Assembly: GCA_041916775.1 (NCBI GenBank)
Contig: JAYRYZ010000004.1
Coordinates: 143,107 to 207,106, forward strand
Direction: 5' to 3'
Source: UBA2357 sp041916775
Lineage (GTDB): Bacteria; Pseudomonadota; Gammaproteobacteria; Burkholderiales; Rhodocyclaceae
Length of the DNA stretch: 64,000 bases
Of this stretch, positions 19,434 to 28,506 are shown in pieces. The position numbers and the translations under genes are program-made. Position 1 is the first letter of the stretch. Each line of letters opens with the position of its first letter. The notes beneath the pieces are model-generated. The model worked only from the letters and a program-made list of their open reading frames with translations. It made no database searches and was not told the DNA's origin.

Positions 19434-19823
19434 TCAGCGCAGGCGTTCGGGGTAGAGGTCGTAGTGCTTGCCGTCGATGGTGATGCGCTCCGCCTTCAGC
19501 ACCCGCTCACCTTCCCGCGCCGAACGCGGGCCGACCGCGGAGAGGCTGGCGCCTGGTGCGAGCATTTCGTCGGCGAGCCCGGCGCGTGCGTTGCGCCACG
19601 GCTGGCCCACCTCCACCGTCCACCGCTCGCCACCGACCTCCAGCGTGACGATGCCGTGCGGGTTGCCCAGCTTCGCTTCGACGACCGTGCCGGACAGGGT
19701 GTGGTGCTCGTCCTTGGCCCACTGCCAACCGTGGTGGGCATGGGCGACGGGGGAAATCGCGAACACTGCGGCCAGCGCAAGGCCGGTAGAGACCTTGCGC
19801 AAGGCGTGGAAGGCTGAAGGCAT
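19434..19823 (-). CDS. DUF6152-like periplasmic protein
   Basis: The 129-residue protein has a signal peptide ending ISPVAHAHHG, so the mature protein starts with His residues. The mature part includes HHGWQWAKDEHHTLSGTVVEAKLGNPHGIVTLEVGGERWTVEVG, the pattern of DUF6152. The HHG start and the later HH are possible metal sites, and members are found beside membrane partners in copper- or heme-related loci; that role is inference. GAGGA precedes the ATG at 19823. It forms a two-gene unit with the membrane protein downstream. Confidence 0.7.
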   Translation of the reverse strand: MPSAFHALRKVSTGLALAAVFAISPVAHAHHGWQWAKDEHHTLSGTVVEAKLGNPHGIVTLEVGGERWTVEVGQPWRNARAGLADEMLAPGASLSAVGPRSAREGERVLKAERITIDGKHYDLYPERLR

Positions 19824-19938
19824 GGTGGCATCCTCGATTCGTTGGCGAACGGAGGGTGGACCGGCCGACGTGCAGAAAGTGCGCTGCCGTAGGCAGCGAT
19901 GAGGGTCGCGGGGCCGGTCGGGCGGCCGCAGCGATCGC

Positions 19939-20832
19939 TCAACGCGCGCGGATGGCGGAATCCCGCATCCCCAGCCACGCATTCAGCCCGACCGTCGCGA
20001 GGATGATCGCGCCGCCCACCAGCGTGTTGCCGGGCGCGGTCTCATTCAGCACCAGCCACACCCAGAACGGGCCGAGCACGGTCTCGATGAGCAGGAACAG
20101 GCTCACTTCGGCGGAGGGGATGTAGCGCGGGGCGAGCATGATCAGCCACGAGGCCAGCGGGATCTGCACCGCGCCCATGAGGAACAGCCAGGTGTAGCTT
20201 TCCGTAGCGAGCGAGAGCGGCTGCGCGAAGGGCAGTGCGAGGAGTGCCGTGACCGCGCCCGAGGTGGCGAGCAGCGGCAGGCGCGGCAGCGCGGCATGTT
20301 GGCGCAGCAGGGTCAGCACCGCTCCCATCGACACCGCCAGCACGATCGCGGCGAGATCCCCGCGCCAGCTCGGTGCGCCCAGGCTGTCGGCGAAGATGAC
20401 CGCCACGCCTGAGAGCGCGGCGATGATGGATAGCAGTGTGCGACGGCTGATGCGTTCGCCGAGAATCCACCACGAAAGGAGCGCGGCAAACACCGGCGAG
20501 CTCGCGAGGATGACGACGGTGTTGGCGGTGCTGGTGTGGCCGATCGCGAACACGAAGAGCGCGGAGTTGATGCCGTAGATGCCACCGATCAGCAGGAGGG
20601 GGCGCACGGTGTCGCGCGTGATGCTCGCATGCCCGCGCACTGCGGCGAGCAGCGCGAAGCCGCCCACCACTAGGAAGATCAGCGCTCCGCGCCAGAACAT
20701 CACGTCTGCGGTGGCTGCGGCCGCAAGACGGATGAGCAGCGCGTCCACGCTCAGCACCAGCACCCCCGACGCGGCGATGAGCACGCCCAGGCGATGCTGC
20801 GTGCCCGGATCGAAGCCGGGCGCAGGCGTCAT
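19939..20832 (-). CDS. EamA-family (DMT) transporter
   Basis: The 297-residue protein has ten predicted helices arranged as two EamA repeats (about 15-145 and 160-290). Landmarks are ADVMFWRGALIFLVVGGF in the first repeat, TSTANTVVILASSPVFAALLSWWILGERISRRT at the end of the first repeat, and YIPSAEVSLFLLIETVLGPFWVWLVLNETAP at the matching place in the second. Such inner-membrane proteins export amino acids or other metabolites. Its ATG overlaps the stop of xth by four bases (ATGA), so it is translated with xth. The substrate is unknown. Confidence 0.85.
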   Translation of the reverse strand: MTPAPGFDPGTQHRLGVLIAASGVLVLSVDALLIRLAAAATADVMFWRGALIFLVVGGFALLAAVRGHASITRDTVRPLLLIGGIYGINSALFVFAIGHTSTANTVVILASSPVFAALLSWWILGERISRRTLLSIIAALSGVAVIFADSLGAPSWRGDLAAIVLAVSMGAVLTLLRQHAALPRLPLLATSGAVTALLALPFAQPLSLATESYTWLFLMGAVQIPLASWLIMLAPRYIPSAEVSLFLLIETVLGPFWVWLVLNETAPGNTLVGGAIILATVGLNAWLGMRDSAIRAR

Positions 20833-21617
20833 CGGGCGAGCGCGAAGTCGTAGTCGACCGTGAGCGGTGCGTGGTCGCTGAAACGTTCGGCCTTGTAGAT
20901 CGTGGTGGCCTGTGCGGTGCGTGCGAGGGCCGGGGTGGCAATCTGGTAGTCGAGCCGCCAGCCGACGTTCTTCGCCCAAGCCTGGCCGCGGTTGGACCAC
21001 CAGGTGTAGGCCTCGTCCGTGGTGTCCGGGTGCAGGTGGCGGTAGACATCCACCCAGCCCTGCTCGTCGAACACGCGCGTGAGCCAGGCGCGCTCCTCGG
21101 GCAGGAAGCCGGAGTTCTTCTGGTTGGATTTCCAGTTCCGCAGGTCGATCTCCTTGTGCGCGATGTTCCAGTCGCCGCACAGCACGACCTCGCGGCCGGC
21201 GTTGCGCAGCGCGGCGAGGTGGGGCAGGAACAGCGCCATGAAGCGGAACTTCGCCTCCTGGCGGACATCTCCGCTGGAGCCGGAGGGCAGGTACACCGAG
21301 ATCACCGAAAGCCCGGGGTACTGCAACTCGATGTAGCGCCCCTCGGCGTCGAACTCGGCCACTCCCAGGCCCTCGACGACCCGTTCGGGTGCGTGCCGCG
21401 TGTAGATGCCCACGCCGCTGTAACCTTTCTTCTCGGCGTAATGGAAGTGGCCGCCGAGCCCGTCAGGCGTGCTGGTTGCGCCTGTCATGTCTGCGGCCTG
21501 CGCCTTGAGCTCCTGCACGCAGACGAAATCGGCCTGCTGGGCCGGCATCCAGTCGAAGAAACCCTTGCGCTCGGCCGAGCGCACGCCGTTGAGGTTGGCT
21601 GTGATGACGCGTAACAT
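20829..21617 (-). CDS. xth: Exodeoxyribonuclease III
   Basis: The 262-residue protein is an AP endonuclease/3'-exonuclease of the Xth type, used in base-excision repair. It shows VITANLNGVRSAERKGFFDW, the metal Glu in VQELKAQ, the GYSGVGIYTR motif, CGDWNIAHKEIDLRNWKSN, WWSNRGQAW and the terminal SDHAPLTVDY with the catalytic His. Length and motifs are complete. It is divergent from pyrE, 145 bases apart, the common arrangement in this group. The EamA gene is translationally coupled downstream. Confidence 0.95.
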   Translation of the reverse strand: MLRVITANLNGVRSAERKGFFDWMPAQQADFVCVQELKAQAADMTGATSTPDGLGGHFHYAEKKGYSGVGIYTRHAPERVVEGLGVAEFDAEGRYIELQYPGLSVISVYLPSGSSGDVRQEAKFRFMALFLPHLAALRNAGREVVLCGDWNIAHKEIDLRNWKSNQKNSGFLPEERAWLTRVFDEQGWVDVYRHLHPDTTDEAYTWWSNRGQAWAKNVGWRLDYQIATPALARTAQATTIYKAERFSDHAPLTVDYDFALAR

Positions 21618-21762
21618 GCGTGAAATTGTTCCCTATTGACGACGGATGCAGAATATAGCGGCAATCGCCTCGTGACTGGCCTGCAGGCGGCCACCGGAGG
21701 CGGCAGGTACGACACCGGAGCGCCCTGTACCCTCATCCAACACCGCATCCACCGAACTGCCC

Positions 21763-22410
21763 ATGAGCCCCAGCCGAGAGTTCTTCGCACTTGCCCGTAC
21801 GAAAGGTGTCCTGAAGTTTGGTAGCTTCATCACCAAGGCTGGGCGCAACTCGCCGTATTTCTTCAACGCCGGCCTCTTCGACGACGGCGCATCCTTCCGC
21901 GCGCTGTGCGGCTTCTATGCAGATGCGATCGTTGCCGCCGGCGTGCCGTTCGACATGCTGTTCGGACCGGCCTACAAGGGCATACCGCTGGTCGCCGGCG
22001 TGGCGATCCGCCTCGCCGAGCAGGGTGCGAACGTGCCGTTCTGCTTCAACCGCAAGGAAGCCAAGGACCATGGCGAGGGTGGTACGCTGGTGGGGGCGCC
22101 GCTGCAGGGGCGGGTGCTGATCCTCGACGACGTGATCTCCGCCGGCACCTCGGTGCGTGAGTCGGTGAACATCATCCGTGCAGCGGGCGCCGAGCCATCC
22201 GGCGTGGTCATCGCGCTCGACCGCATGGAGCGCGGCCAGGGCGAGCAATCCGCGGTGCAGGAGGTGCGTGCGCAGTTCGGCATGCCGGTCATCGCGGTGG
22301 CGACGCTCACCGACCTGATCGCCTACCTCGGCGACAACGCCGAGCTCGCGGCCAATCTCGACGCAGTGCAGGACTACCGGAACCGTTATGGGATTGCCGA
22401 AGCGCGCTAG
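21763..22410 (+). CDS. pyrE: Orotate phosphoribosyltransferase
   Basis: The 215-residue enzyme joins orotate to PRPP to make orotidine monophosphate in pyrimidine synthesis. The PRPP loop reads VLILDDVISAGTSVRESV; the flexible-loop motif is RKEAKDHGEGG; substrate contacts are seen in FGPAYKGIPL and FFNAGLFDDG. Length and motifs are typical. The last 23 bases overlap the start of the following gene, so the two are probably translated together. Confidence 0.96.
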   Translation: MSPSREFFALARTKGVLKFGSFITKAGRNSPYFFNAGLFDDGASFRALCGFYADAIVAAGVPFDMLFGPAYKGIPLVAGVAIRLAEQGANVPFCFNRKEAKDHGEGGTLVGAPLQGRVLILDDVISAGTSVRESVNIIRAAGAEPSGVVIALDRMERGQGEQSAVQEVRAQFGMPVIAVATLTDLIAYLGDNAELAANLDAVQDYRNRYGIAEAR

Positions 22411-23026
22411 CCTCCTGCTGATTGGCTTCTTCGTTGCTGGTGGTGCGCTGGCGCAGGCCAGCAAGCCGCAGCGCGGCAAGTCCATCTATTGTTGCGAGGA
22501 CGACAGCGGCGCCACCGTCTGTGGCGACGTGTTGCCGCGCCAGTGCGTCGGCAGGGCCTATCGAGAGCTCAACAGCCAGGGGGTGGTGCGCCACACGGCG
22601 AAGAGCCGTGAGGAACTCGTCCGCGAGCGCGAGGAGAGAGAAGCGCGTGAGCGCGAGGAGGAGCGCCTCAGCGCCCAGCGTCGCCAGGACGAGGCGCTGC
22701 TGGAAACCTATCCCTCGCTGGAGTCCATCGACGAACGGGAGGCGCGCGCGCTGGGCGAGGTCGATCGCAGCCTGGGCGCGGTCGAGGCGCGCACCCGCGA
22801 GCTTCAGGAGCTGCGCAAGGTGCAGGAGGCCGAGGCCGAGTTCTACCAGGGGCGCGACCTGCCGCGCGAGCTGGCCGGTAACCTCGCGATCATCGACGCC
22901 GAGCTCGATTCGCACAAGGCCTTCATCGCCGCCAAGGACGCCGAGAAAGCGCAGATCCGCGAGCGCTTCGCAGTCGACCGCGAGCGTTACCGCGCGCTGA
23001 TCGAAAGCGGTGTGCGGCGGCGCTGA
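22388..23026 (+). CDS. Exported coiled-coil protein, DUF4124-like
   Basis: The 212-residue protein starts inside the end of pyrE. It has a signal peptide (LLLIGFFVAGGALAQA), then a small DUF4124-like segment with four Cys (IYCCEDDSGATVCGDVLPRQCVGRAYRELN), then about 130 residues of charged helix rich in Glu and Arg (RERQ-type heptads), probably a periplasmic coiled coil. The Cys could form two disulfides. No function is known. Overlap with pyrE suggests coupled expression. Confidence 0.7.
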   Translation: MGLPKRASLLLIGFFVAGGALAQASKPQRGKSIYCCEDDSGATVCGDVLPRQCVGRAYRELNSQGVVRHTAKSREELVREREEREAREREEERLSAQRRQDEALLETYPSLESIDEREARALGEVDRSLGAVEARTRELQELRKVQEAEAEFYQGRDLPRELAGNLAIIDAELDSHKAFIAAKDAEKAQIRERFAVDRERYRALIESGVRRR

Positions 23027-23086
23027 CGGCGTACGAGCAGGCGCGCCTTGCGCCGTGCCCATCCCACAATCTGACAAGGTGCCTTC

Positions 23087-25177
23087 ATGAGCGGAACCGA
23101 CGCGACCATCGTGCATGCCGCCTGCCCGCACGACTGCCCGGACACCTGCGCGATGGAGATCACCGTGGAGCAGGGCCGGGCAGTGCGGGTGCGCGGTGCG
23201 GCCGACCACCCCTTCACCAACGGCGCGCTGTGCACCAAGGTCGCGCATTACCTCGAACGCACCTATTCCGAGCAGCGCCTGCTGTACCCGATGAAGCGCG
23301 TCGGCAGGAAGGGCGAGGGCCGCTTCGAACGCATCGGTTGGGACGAGGCGCTCGACACCATCGCACATCGCTTCGCAGCGATCGCCGCCGACGACCCGCG
23401 CGCCATCCTGCCCTACGACTACAGCGGCACGCTCGGCTTCGTGCAGGGCGGTGGCGGAATGGCGCAGCGCTTCTTCAACCGGCTCGGCGCGTCGCGGCTG
23501 GATCACACCATCTGCTCCTCGGCCGGCGGCGCGGGCTGGAAGGCGAGCATCGGTGCGATGGTCGGCATGGACCCGGAGTCGCTCGCGGATTCGCGCCTCA
23601 TCATCATCTGGGGGGGCAACCCGGTGGTGTCCAACCTGCACGGCTGGCGCTACATCCAGGAGGCGAAGCGGCGCGGCGCGCGGCTGGTGTGCATCGACCC
23701 GTGGCGCACCCAGACCGCCGAGAAGTGTGACCTGCATCTCGCCCCGCTGCCGGGCACCGACACCGCGCTGGCGCTGGCGATGATGCAGGTGCTGATCGCC
23801 GACGACCTGCTCGATCACGACTACATCGCGCAGCATACGGTAGGCTTCGACGCGCTCGCGGCACGGGTGAGCGCCTGCACGCCGGAGTGGGCGGCGCCGC
23901 TCACCGGCCTGCCCGCCGACGCGATTCGCGCGCTGGCGCGTGATTACGGCAGTACGCGTCCGGCGGCGATCCGCCTCAACTACGGCCTCAACCGCTGTCA
24001 CGGCGGCGGCATGGCGGTGCGCAACATCGCCTGCCTGCCGGCGCTCACCGGGGCGTGGCGGCGCCACGCCGGCGGCGCGCTGCTGTCCACCTCGGGCAAC
24101 TTCCCGGTGGACCAGGCGGCGCTCGAGCAACCCGCGCTCTACCCGGATGCGCAGCGCTTCCCGCCGCGCCACATCAACATGTCGCAGATCGGCGAGGCGC
24201 TGCTCACCGCGAGCGATCCGCCCATTCGTGCGCTCTACGTCTTCAACGCCAACCCGGTGGCGGTGGCGCCGCATACCCGCCGGGTGCGCGAGGGTTTCCT
24301 GCGCGAGGATCTCTTCTGCGTCGTGCACGAGCTCTTCCAGACCGACACCGCCGACTACGCCGACATCCTGCTGCCGGCCACGACCCAGCTCGAGCAGCGC
24401 GACGTGCATAAGTCCTACGGCCACCTCTACGCCATCGACAACCGCCCGGCGATCGCGCCGCTGGGCGAGTCGCGCTGCAACAGCGATGTGTTCCGGGCCC
24501 TGGCCGCGCGCATGGGGTTCACCGATGAGGCGCTGTTCGAATCCGACGACGCGATCGCCGCCGCGGTGTTCAACCGGCGCGACCCGCGCGCGCTCGGGCT
24601 GAGCCCGGAGGCGCTCGCGAGCCGGGGCTGGGCACGGCTCAACCTGCCGCGTCCGTTCGCGCCCTTTGCGAATGGCGGTTTCCCGACCCCGTCCGGCAAG
24701 TGCGAGTTCCACAGCGCCGCGCTCGCGGCGGCGGGGCTGGACCCGCTGCCGGCGTGGGTGCCGCCGCTCGAATCCGTCGTCAGCAACTCCGCGCTCGCGG
24801 CGCGCTATCCGCTCGCCTTCCTGTCGCCGCCCGCGCGCAGTTTCCTCAACACCAGCTTTGCCAACCTGCCGCGCTTCCTGCAGAAGGAAGGCGCGCCGCA
24901 ACTCGAGATCCACCCGCAGGACGCAGCCGCGCGCGGCATCGCGGACGGCATGCGGCTGCGCATCTTCAACGACCGGGGCGCCTTCCATGCCCGCGCGGTG
25001 GTCACGGAGCGGGTGCGGCCGGGCGTGGTGGTGTCGCCCTCGATCTGGTGGCAGAAGCTCTCCGGCGACGGCGAGAACGCCAACGCGGTGACCTCGTCGG
25101 CGCTCACCGACATGGGCGGCGGGCCAGTGCTGTACGACTGCCTGGTCGAGGTCGCGCCCGCACCGGGCGAGGCCTGA
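23087..25177 (+). CDS. Molybdopterin oxidoreductase, formate dehydrogenase-like
   Basis: The 696-residue protein is a complete catalytic subunit of the DMSO-reductase/formate-dehydrogenase superfamily. An N-terminal [4Fe-4S] site is seen as CPHDCPDTC near 13-21 and a fourth Cys in GALCTKV near 46. The Mo-bis-MGD domains follow (LPYDYSGTLGF, ICSSAGGAGWKASIG, IIIWGGNPVVSN, VFNANPVAVAPHT, DILLPATTQLEQRD). A C-terminal molybdopterin dinucleotide domain covers the last 110 residues. There is no Tat signal, so it is cytoplasmic. Electron partners are not nearby; a sirtuin gene follows after three bases. The substrate cannot be read from the sequence. Confidence 0.85.
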   Translation: MSGTDATIVHAACPHDCPDTCAMEITVEQGRAVRVRGAADHPFTNGALCTKVAHYLERTYSEQRLLYPMKRVGRKGEGRFERIGWDEALDTIAHRFAAIAADDPRAILPYDYSGTLGFVQGGGGMAQRFFNRLGASRLDHTICSSAGGAGWKASIGAMVGMDPESLADSRLIIIWGGNPVVSNLHGWRYIQEAKRRGARLVCIDPWRTQTAEKCDLHLAPLPGTDTALALAMMQVLIADDLLDHDYIAQHTVGFDALAARVSACTPEWAAPLTGLPADAIRALARDYGSTRPAAIRLNYGLNRCHGGGMAVRNIACLPALTGAWRRHAGGALLSTSGNFPVDQAALEQPALYPDAQRFPPRHINMSQIGEALLTASDPPIRALYVFNANPVAVAPHTRRVREGFLREDLFCVVHELFQTDTADYADILLPATTQLEQRDVHKSYGHLYAIDNRPAIAPLGESRCNSDVFRALAARMGFTDEALFESDDAIAAAVFNRRDPRALGLSPEALASRGWARLNLPRPFAPFANGGFPTPSGKCEFHSAALAAAGLDPLPAWVPPLESVVSNSALAARYPLAFLSPPARSFLNTSFANLPRFLQKEGAPQLEIHPQDAAARGIADGMRLRIFNDRGAFHARAVVTERVRPGVVVSPSIWWQKLSGDGENANAVTSSALTDMGGGPVLYDCLVEVAPAPGEA

Positions 25178-25180
25178 GCG

Positions 25181-25951
25181 ATGAGCCCGCCATCTACCTC
25201 CAGTGTCGAGCAGGTCGCCGATTGCATCCGGCGTGCCGATCGCATCCTGTTCATCACCGGCGCCGGCATCTCGGCAGATTCGGGCCTGCCGACCTATCGC
25301 GGCATTGGCGGGCTTTACCATGACCGTCTCACTGCGGAGGGGCTGACCATCGAGGAGGCGCTCTCGGGCGAGATGATGGCGCTGCGCCCGGACGTGAGCT
25401 GGAAGTACATCGCCGAGATCGAGGAGAACTGTCGGGGGGCAGAGCCGAACCCGGCGCACCTCGCGATTGCCCGGCTGGAGCAGAGGAAGTCCGGCGTATG
25501 GGTGCTGACGCAGAACGTCGACGGCCTCCATCGTGCCGCCGGCTCGCGCAACCTGATCGAGATCCACGGCACGGTGCACACCCTGTGCTGCACCGAATGC
25601 CCGCACCAGCGCCGCGTCGTCGACTTTGCCGGCCTCGAGATCCCGCCGGGCTGCCCGGTGTGCGGCGGGCTGTTGCGGCCGGACGTGGTGCTGTTCGGCG
25701 AGATGCTGCCGGAGCGCGCCGTCGCCAGGCTCGACGCTGTGCTCGCGCATGGTCTCGATCTGGTCGTGTCCATCGGCACCACCAGCGTCTTCCCCTACAT
25801 CGCCGGCCCGGTGCGCTGGGCGCGGCAGCTTGGCGTGCCGTCGGTGGAGATCAACCCTGGCGAGACCGAGGTCAGCCACATCGTCACCCACCGCCTGCGC
25901 ATGGGTGCGGCCGAGGCGATGAGCGCGATCGAGCGGCTCATGGTCGGCTAA
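25181..25951 (+). CDS. Sir2-family NAD-dependent protein deacylase
   Basis: The 256-residue protein is a sirtuin. It has GAGISADSGLPTYRG (NAD binding, residues 27-41), the TQNVDGLH motif, the catalytic His in IEIHGTVH, a zinc site of four Cys (CCTECPH and CPVCGG), RPDVVLFGE, and GTTSVFPYIAG. It removes acyl groups from lysines using NAD. It follows the molybdopterin oxidoreductase by three bases, so the two are co-transcribed; whether the sirtuin acts on that enzyme is unknown. Confidence 0.92.
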   Translation: MSPPSTSSVEQVADCIRRADRILFITGAGISADSGLPTYRGIGGLYHDRLTAEGLTIEEALSGEMMALRPDVSWKYIAEIEENCRGAEPNPAHLAIARLEQRKSGVWVLTQNVDGLHRAAGSRNLIEIHGTVHTLCCTECPHQRRVVDFAGLEIPPGCPVCGGLLRPDVVLFGEMLPERAVARLDAVLAHGLDLVVSIGTTSVFPYIAGPVRWARQLGVPSVEINPGETEVSHIVTHRLRMGAAEAMSAIERLMVG

Positions 25952-26052
25952 TGAGTCGAGTAATGCCTATGTACTACTGATTTGCCATTGACATTTTCTG
26001 GGTGCAATTCTACTGTCCGACTCGATTGCCATTTGAGCGAAGGAGGTGAACG

Positions 26053-26517
26053 ATGTCGGCGTGCTATCGGGAAGGGGATTTCAAACGGTACTTTGACGAG
26101 AACATGGCGGCATTGGGGCTTCCAGTGCCCAACTCCATGTTTGATACATACCAAACTGCGGTCGCAACTGCGTCGACGATACTGGGAACCTTATCCTCTC
26201 TCGGGAAGGGGGCGACTATGGCCGAGTTGGCCGGAGCGACCATCGGACTTGAGAAACTGGCAGTTCTGGGAGCCATCAGTGCTGCCGGATATGCGGGAGC
26301 GGCGATTGGAAGCATAGCGGTAGCATCAGGGCGCTCTCTTGGTTGTGGCGCCAGCATCGCCGACTTGTTTGCGTTCATGGGACGCACGGGGCTGAGCTTC
26401 GACGGTTGGCACGCTTTCTATACGAGGCATCCTGAAGTCTTGAATAGGGGGCAGCCGTTCAGGGATAGCTATGCAATCCGCGCCAAGTCGACGCCGCAAT
26501 ACTTCGAGGTCGCATGA
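26053..26517 (+). CDS. Unrecognised Gly/Ala-rich protein, possible pore-forming effector
   Basis: A 154-residue protein I cannot name. Residues 1-30 are polar, about 36-120 form a Gly/Ala/Ser-rich hydrophobic stretch with small-xxx-small spacing (for example AAGYAGAAIGSIAVASG), and the last 35 residues are polar again. It has no signal peptide. Such glycine-zipper cores occur in small pore-forming toxins, including type VI effectors. A very strong ribosome site (AGGAGGT) precedes the ATG. Its stop overlaps the start of a 53-residue membrane protein. GC is well below the flanking sirtuin and prfC genes. Identification as an effector is inference. Confidence 0.6.
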   Translation: MSACYREGDFKRYFDENMAALGLPVPNSMFDTYQTAVATASTILGTLSSLGKGATMAELAGATIGLEKLAVLGAISAAGYAGAAIGSIAVASGRSLGCGASIADLFAFMGRTGLSFDGWHAFYTRHPEVLNRGQPFRDSYAIRAKSTPQYFEVA

Positions 26518-26675
26518 TGCGAACAGCTCTTCTCAAGCTTTCACTCAGCCTGGGCCTCGCTGTTCTTGCCTGGTTTCTCTTTCAGTGGTTGGGTGCGTAC
26601 ATGTTCCCGCTGATGCTGGGTATCACGGTCGTCATGCTGATCCAACGGTCGAAGGGGCCCAAGTTTGGCAAGTAG
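26514..26675 (+). CDS. 53-residue membrane protein, possible immunity partner
   Basis: A short gene begins with ATG at 26514 inside the stop of the previous gene (ATGA overlap) and ends with TAG at 26675. The product has 53 residues with two closely spaced hydrophobic helices (about 5-27 and 29-44) and a basic tail ending KGPKFGK, so it should sit in the inner membrane. Tight coupling to a glycine-zipper protein fits an immunity protein blocking a membrane toxin, but this is inference. The 195 bases that follow, up to prfC, hold no gene that I can support. Confidence 0.6.
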   Translation: MMRTALLKLSLSLGLAVLAWFLFQWLGAYMFPLMLGITVVMLIQRSKGPKFGK

Positions 26676-26870
26676 TTCTTCTGTGCCTCGATGGTAGGCG
26701 GGATCGGTCCCCTGATTCGGGCAAGTCGCGTTGTGGGTTGGAGGTCGAGCTGTCCTTGACGAGGTGCAGTTGATCGGTAGTGGCGTTGGGGCACGGGTGA
26801 GTTCCTTGATAGAATTCGCCATCCCGCCGCCTCGCTGCCGATGGCGGCGTACTTATTTGGTGTTCCTGCA

Positions 26871-28478
26871 ATGACCAGCCCCGCCTACCCCCCCGAACTG
26901 CTTCGCGACGTCGCGAAGCGCCGAACCTTCGGCATCATCTCCCACCCGGACGCGGGCAAGACCACGCTCACCGAAAAGCTGCTGCTGTTCGGCGGCGCGA
27001 TCCAGATGGCGGGCACGGTGAAGGCGCGAAAGAGCGCGCGTCATGCCACCTCCGACTGGATGGAGGTGGAGAAGCAGCGTGGCATCTCGGTGACGAGCTC
27101 GGTGATGCAGTTCGAGTACCAGGGCCACACCATCAATCTGCTGGATACCCCGGGCCACCAGGATTTCTCCGAGGATACCTACCGGGTGCTCACCGCGGTG
27201 GATGCGGCGGTGATGGTGATCGACGCGGCCAAGGGCGTGGAGGCGCAGACGATCAAGCTGCTCGACGTGTGCCGGCTGCGTAACACGCCGATCATCACGT
27301 TCGTGAACAAGCTCGACCGCGAGGTGCGCGACCCCTTCGAGCTGCTCTCCGAGATCGAGGACGTGCTCAAGATCGAGTGCGCGCCGATCACTTGGCCGGT
27401 CGGCTCGGGCAAGGCCTTCCGGGGGGTGTATCACCTGATGGAAGACCGGGTGCTGCGCTTCGCCCCCGGTGAGGAGAAGCGCACCGAGGCCGAAGTGATC
27501 AATGGGATTGCGAACGCACAGCTCGACGCACTCTTCCCGCTGGAAGTGCGCCAGTTGCGCGACGATGTCGAGCTGATCGGCGGCGCGTCGGCGCCGTTCT
27601 CGCTCGGCGATTTTCTTGCCGGCAAGCAGAGCCCGGTGTTCTTCGGCTCGGGTATCAACAACTTCGGGGTGCAGGAGATCCTGCAGGCGCTCATCGACTG
27701 GGCGCCGCCGCCGCAGCCGCGTGACGCCGGGGTGCGTCAGGTGCAGCCGGCCGAGGCGGGCTTCAGCGGCTTCGTGTTCAAGATCCAGGCCAACATGGAC
27801 CCGAAGCACCGCGACCGCATCGCCTTCTTCCGCATCTGCTCCGGGCGCTACGAAGCCGGCATGAAGGTGCGCCATGTGCGCCTCGGGCGCGAGATGAAGC
27901 TCGCCAACGCGCTCACCTTCATGGCCAACGAGCGGGTGCTGATGGACGACGGCGTCGCCGGCGACATCATCGGCATTCACAACCACGGCCAACTGCAGAT
28001 CGGCGACACCCTCACCGAGGGCGAGGTGCTCGGCTTCAAGGGCATCCCCTACTTCTCGCCCGAGCTCTTCCGTGCCGCACGCCTGCGCGATCCGCTCAAG
28101 GCCAAGCAGTTGCAGAAGGGCCTGCAGGAGCTCGGCGAGGAGGGCGCGATCCAGGTGTTCGAGCAGGAGGGCGGCAACATGCTGCTCGGCGCGGTCGGCC
28201 AACTGCAGTTCGAGGTGGTCGCGCAGCGGCTCAAGGACGAATACAAGGTGGACGCGATCTTCGAATCCGCCGACATCTACACCGCGCGCTGGCTCACCTA
28301 CCCGGACGAGCTCACGCGCCGCAACTTCGAGCGCGAGCAGGCGATCCGCCTCGGCAAGGATGTGGACGGCAACCCGGTGTATCTCGCCAGCACCCGCTAC
28401 AACCTCGACGTGACGATGGAGAAGTGGCCCAAGGTTGGCTTCCACGCGACCCGCGAGCATGGCCAGGTGATGGCCTGA
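26871..28478 (+). CDS. prfC: Peptide chain release factor 3
   Basis: The 535-residue GTPase removes RF1/RF2 from the ribosome after peptide release. G1 is SHPDAGKT (24-31), the switch region contains EKQRGISVTSSVM, G3 is DTPGH, and G4 is NKLD. Domain 2 and the RF3-specific C-terminal domain (FQEGGNML-like EQEGGNMLLGAVGQLQFEVV) are complete. I start at 26871, which aligns with the usual N-terminus; an in-frame ATG 30 bases earlier is possible and neither has a good ribosome site. Confidence 0.95.
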   Translation: MTSPAYPPELLRDVAKRRTFGIISHPDAGKTTLTEKLLLFGGAIQMAGTVKARKSARHATSDWMEVEKQRGISVTSSVMQFEYQGHTINLLDTPGHQDFSEDTYRVLTAVDAAVMVIDAAKGVEAQTIKLLDVCRLRNTPIITFVNKLDREVRDPFELLSEIEDVLKIECAPITWPVGSGKAFRGVYHLMEDRVLRFAPGEEKRTEAEVINGIANAQLDALFPLEVRQLRDDVELIGGASAPFSLGDFLAGKQSPVFFGSGINNFGVQEILQALIDWAPPPQPRDAGVRQVQPAEAGFSGFVFKIQANMDPKHRDRIAFFRICSGRYEAGMKVRHVRLGREMKLANALTFMANERVLMDDGVAGDIIGIHNHGQLQIGDTLTEGEVLGFKGIPYFSPELFRAARLRDPLKAKQLQKGLQELGEEGAIQVFEQEGGNMLLGAVGQLQFEVVAQRLKDEYKVDAIFESADIYTARWLTYPDELTRRNFEREQAIRLGKDVDGNPVYLASTRYNLDVTMEKWPKVGFHATREHGQVMA

Positions 28479-28506
28479 GCGCGGGCAGGGCCGGCCTGTT
28501 CCGACC

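Noticed and set aside
22307..25891. Long minus-strand frame opposite pyrE, the molybdopterin oxidoreductase and the sirtuin
   Set aside because: Antisense shadow of three well-supported genes; low-complexity product.
26053..26675. Naming the pair after a specific known type VI effector such as Tse4/Tsi4
   Set aside because: I see only a general glycine-zipper pattern and gene coupling; there is no alignment to support a named family.
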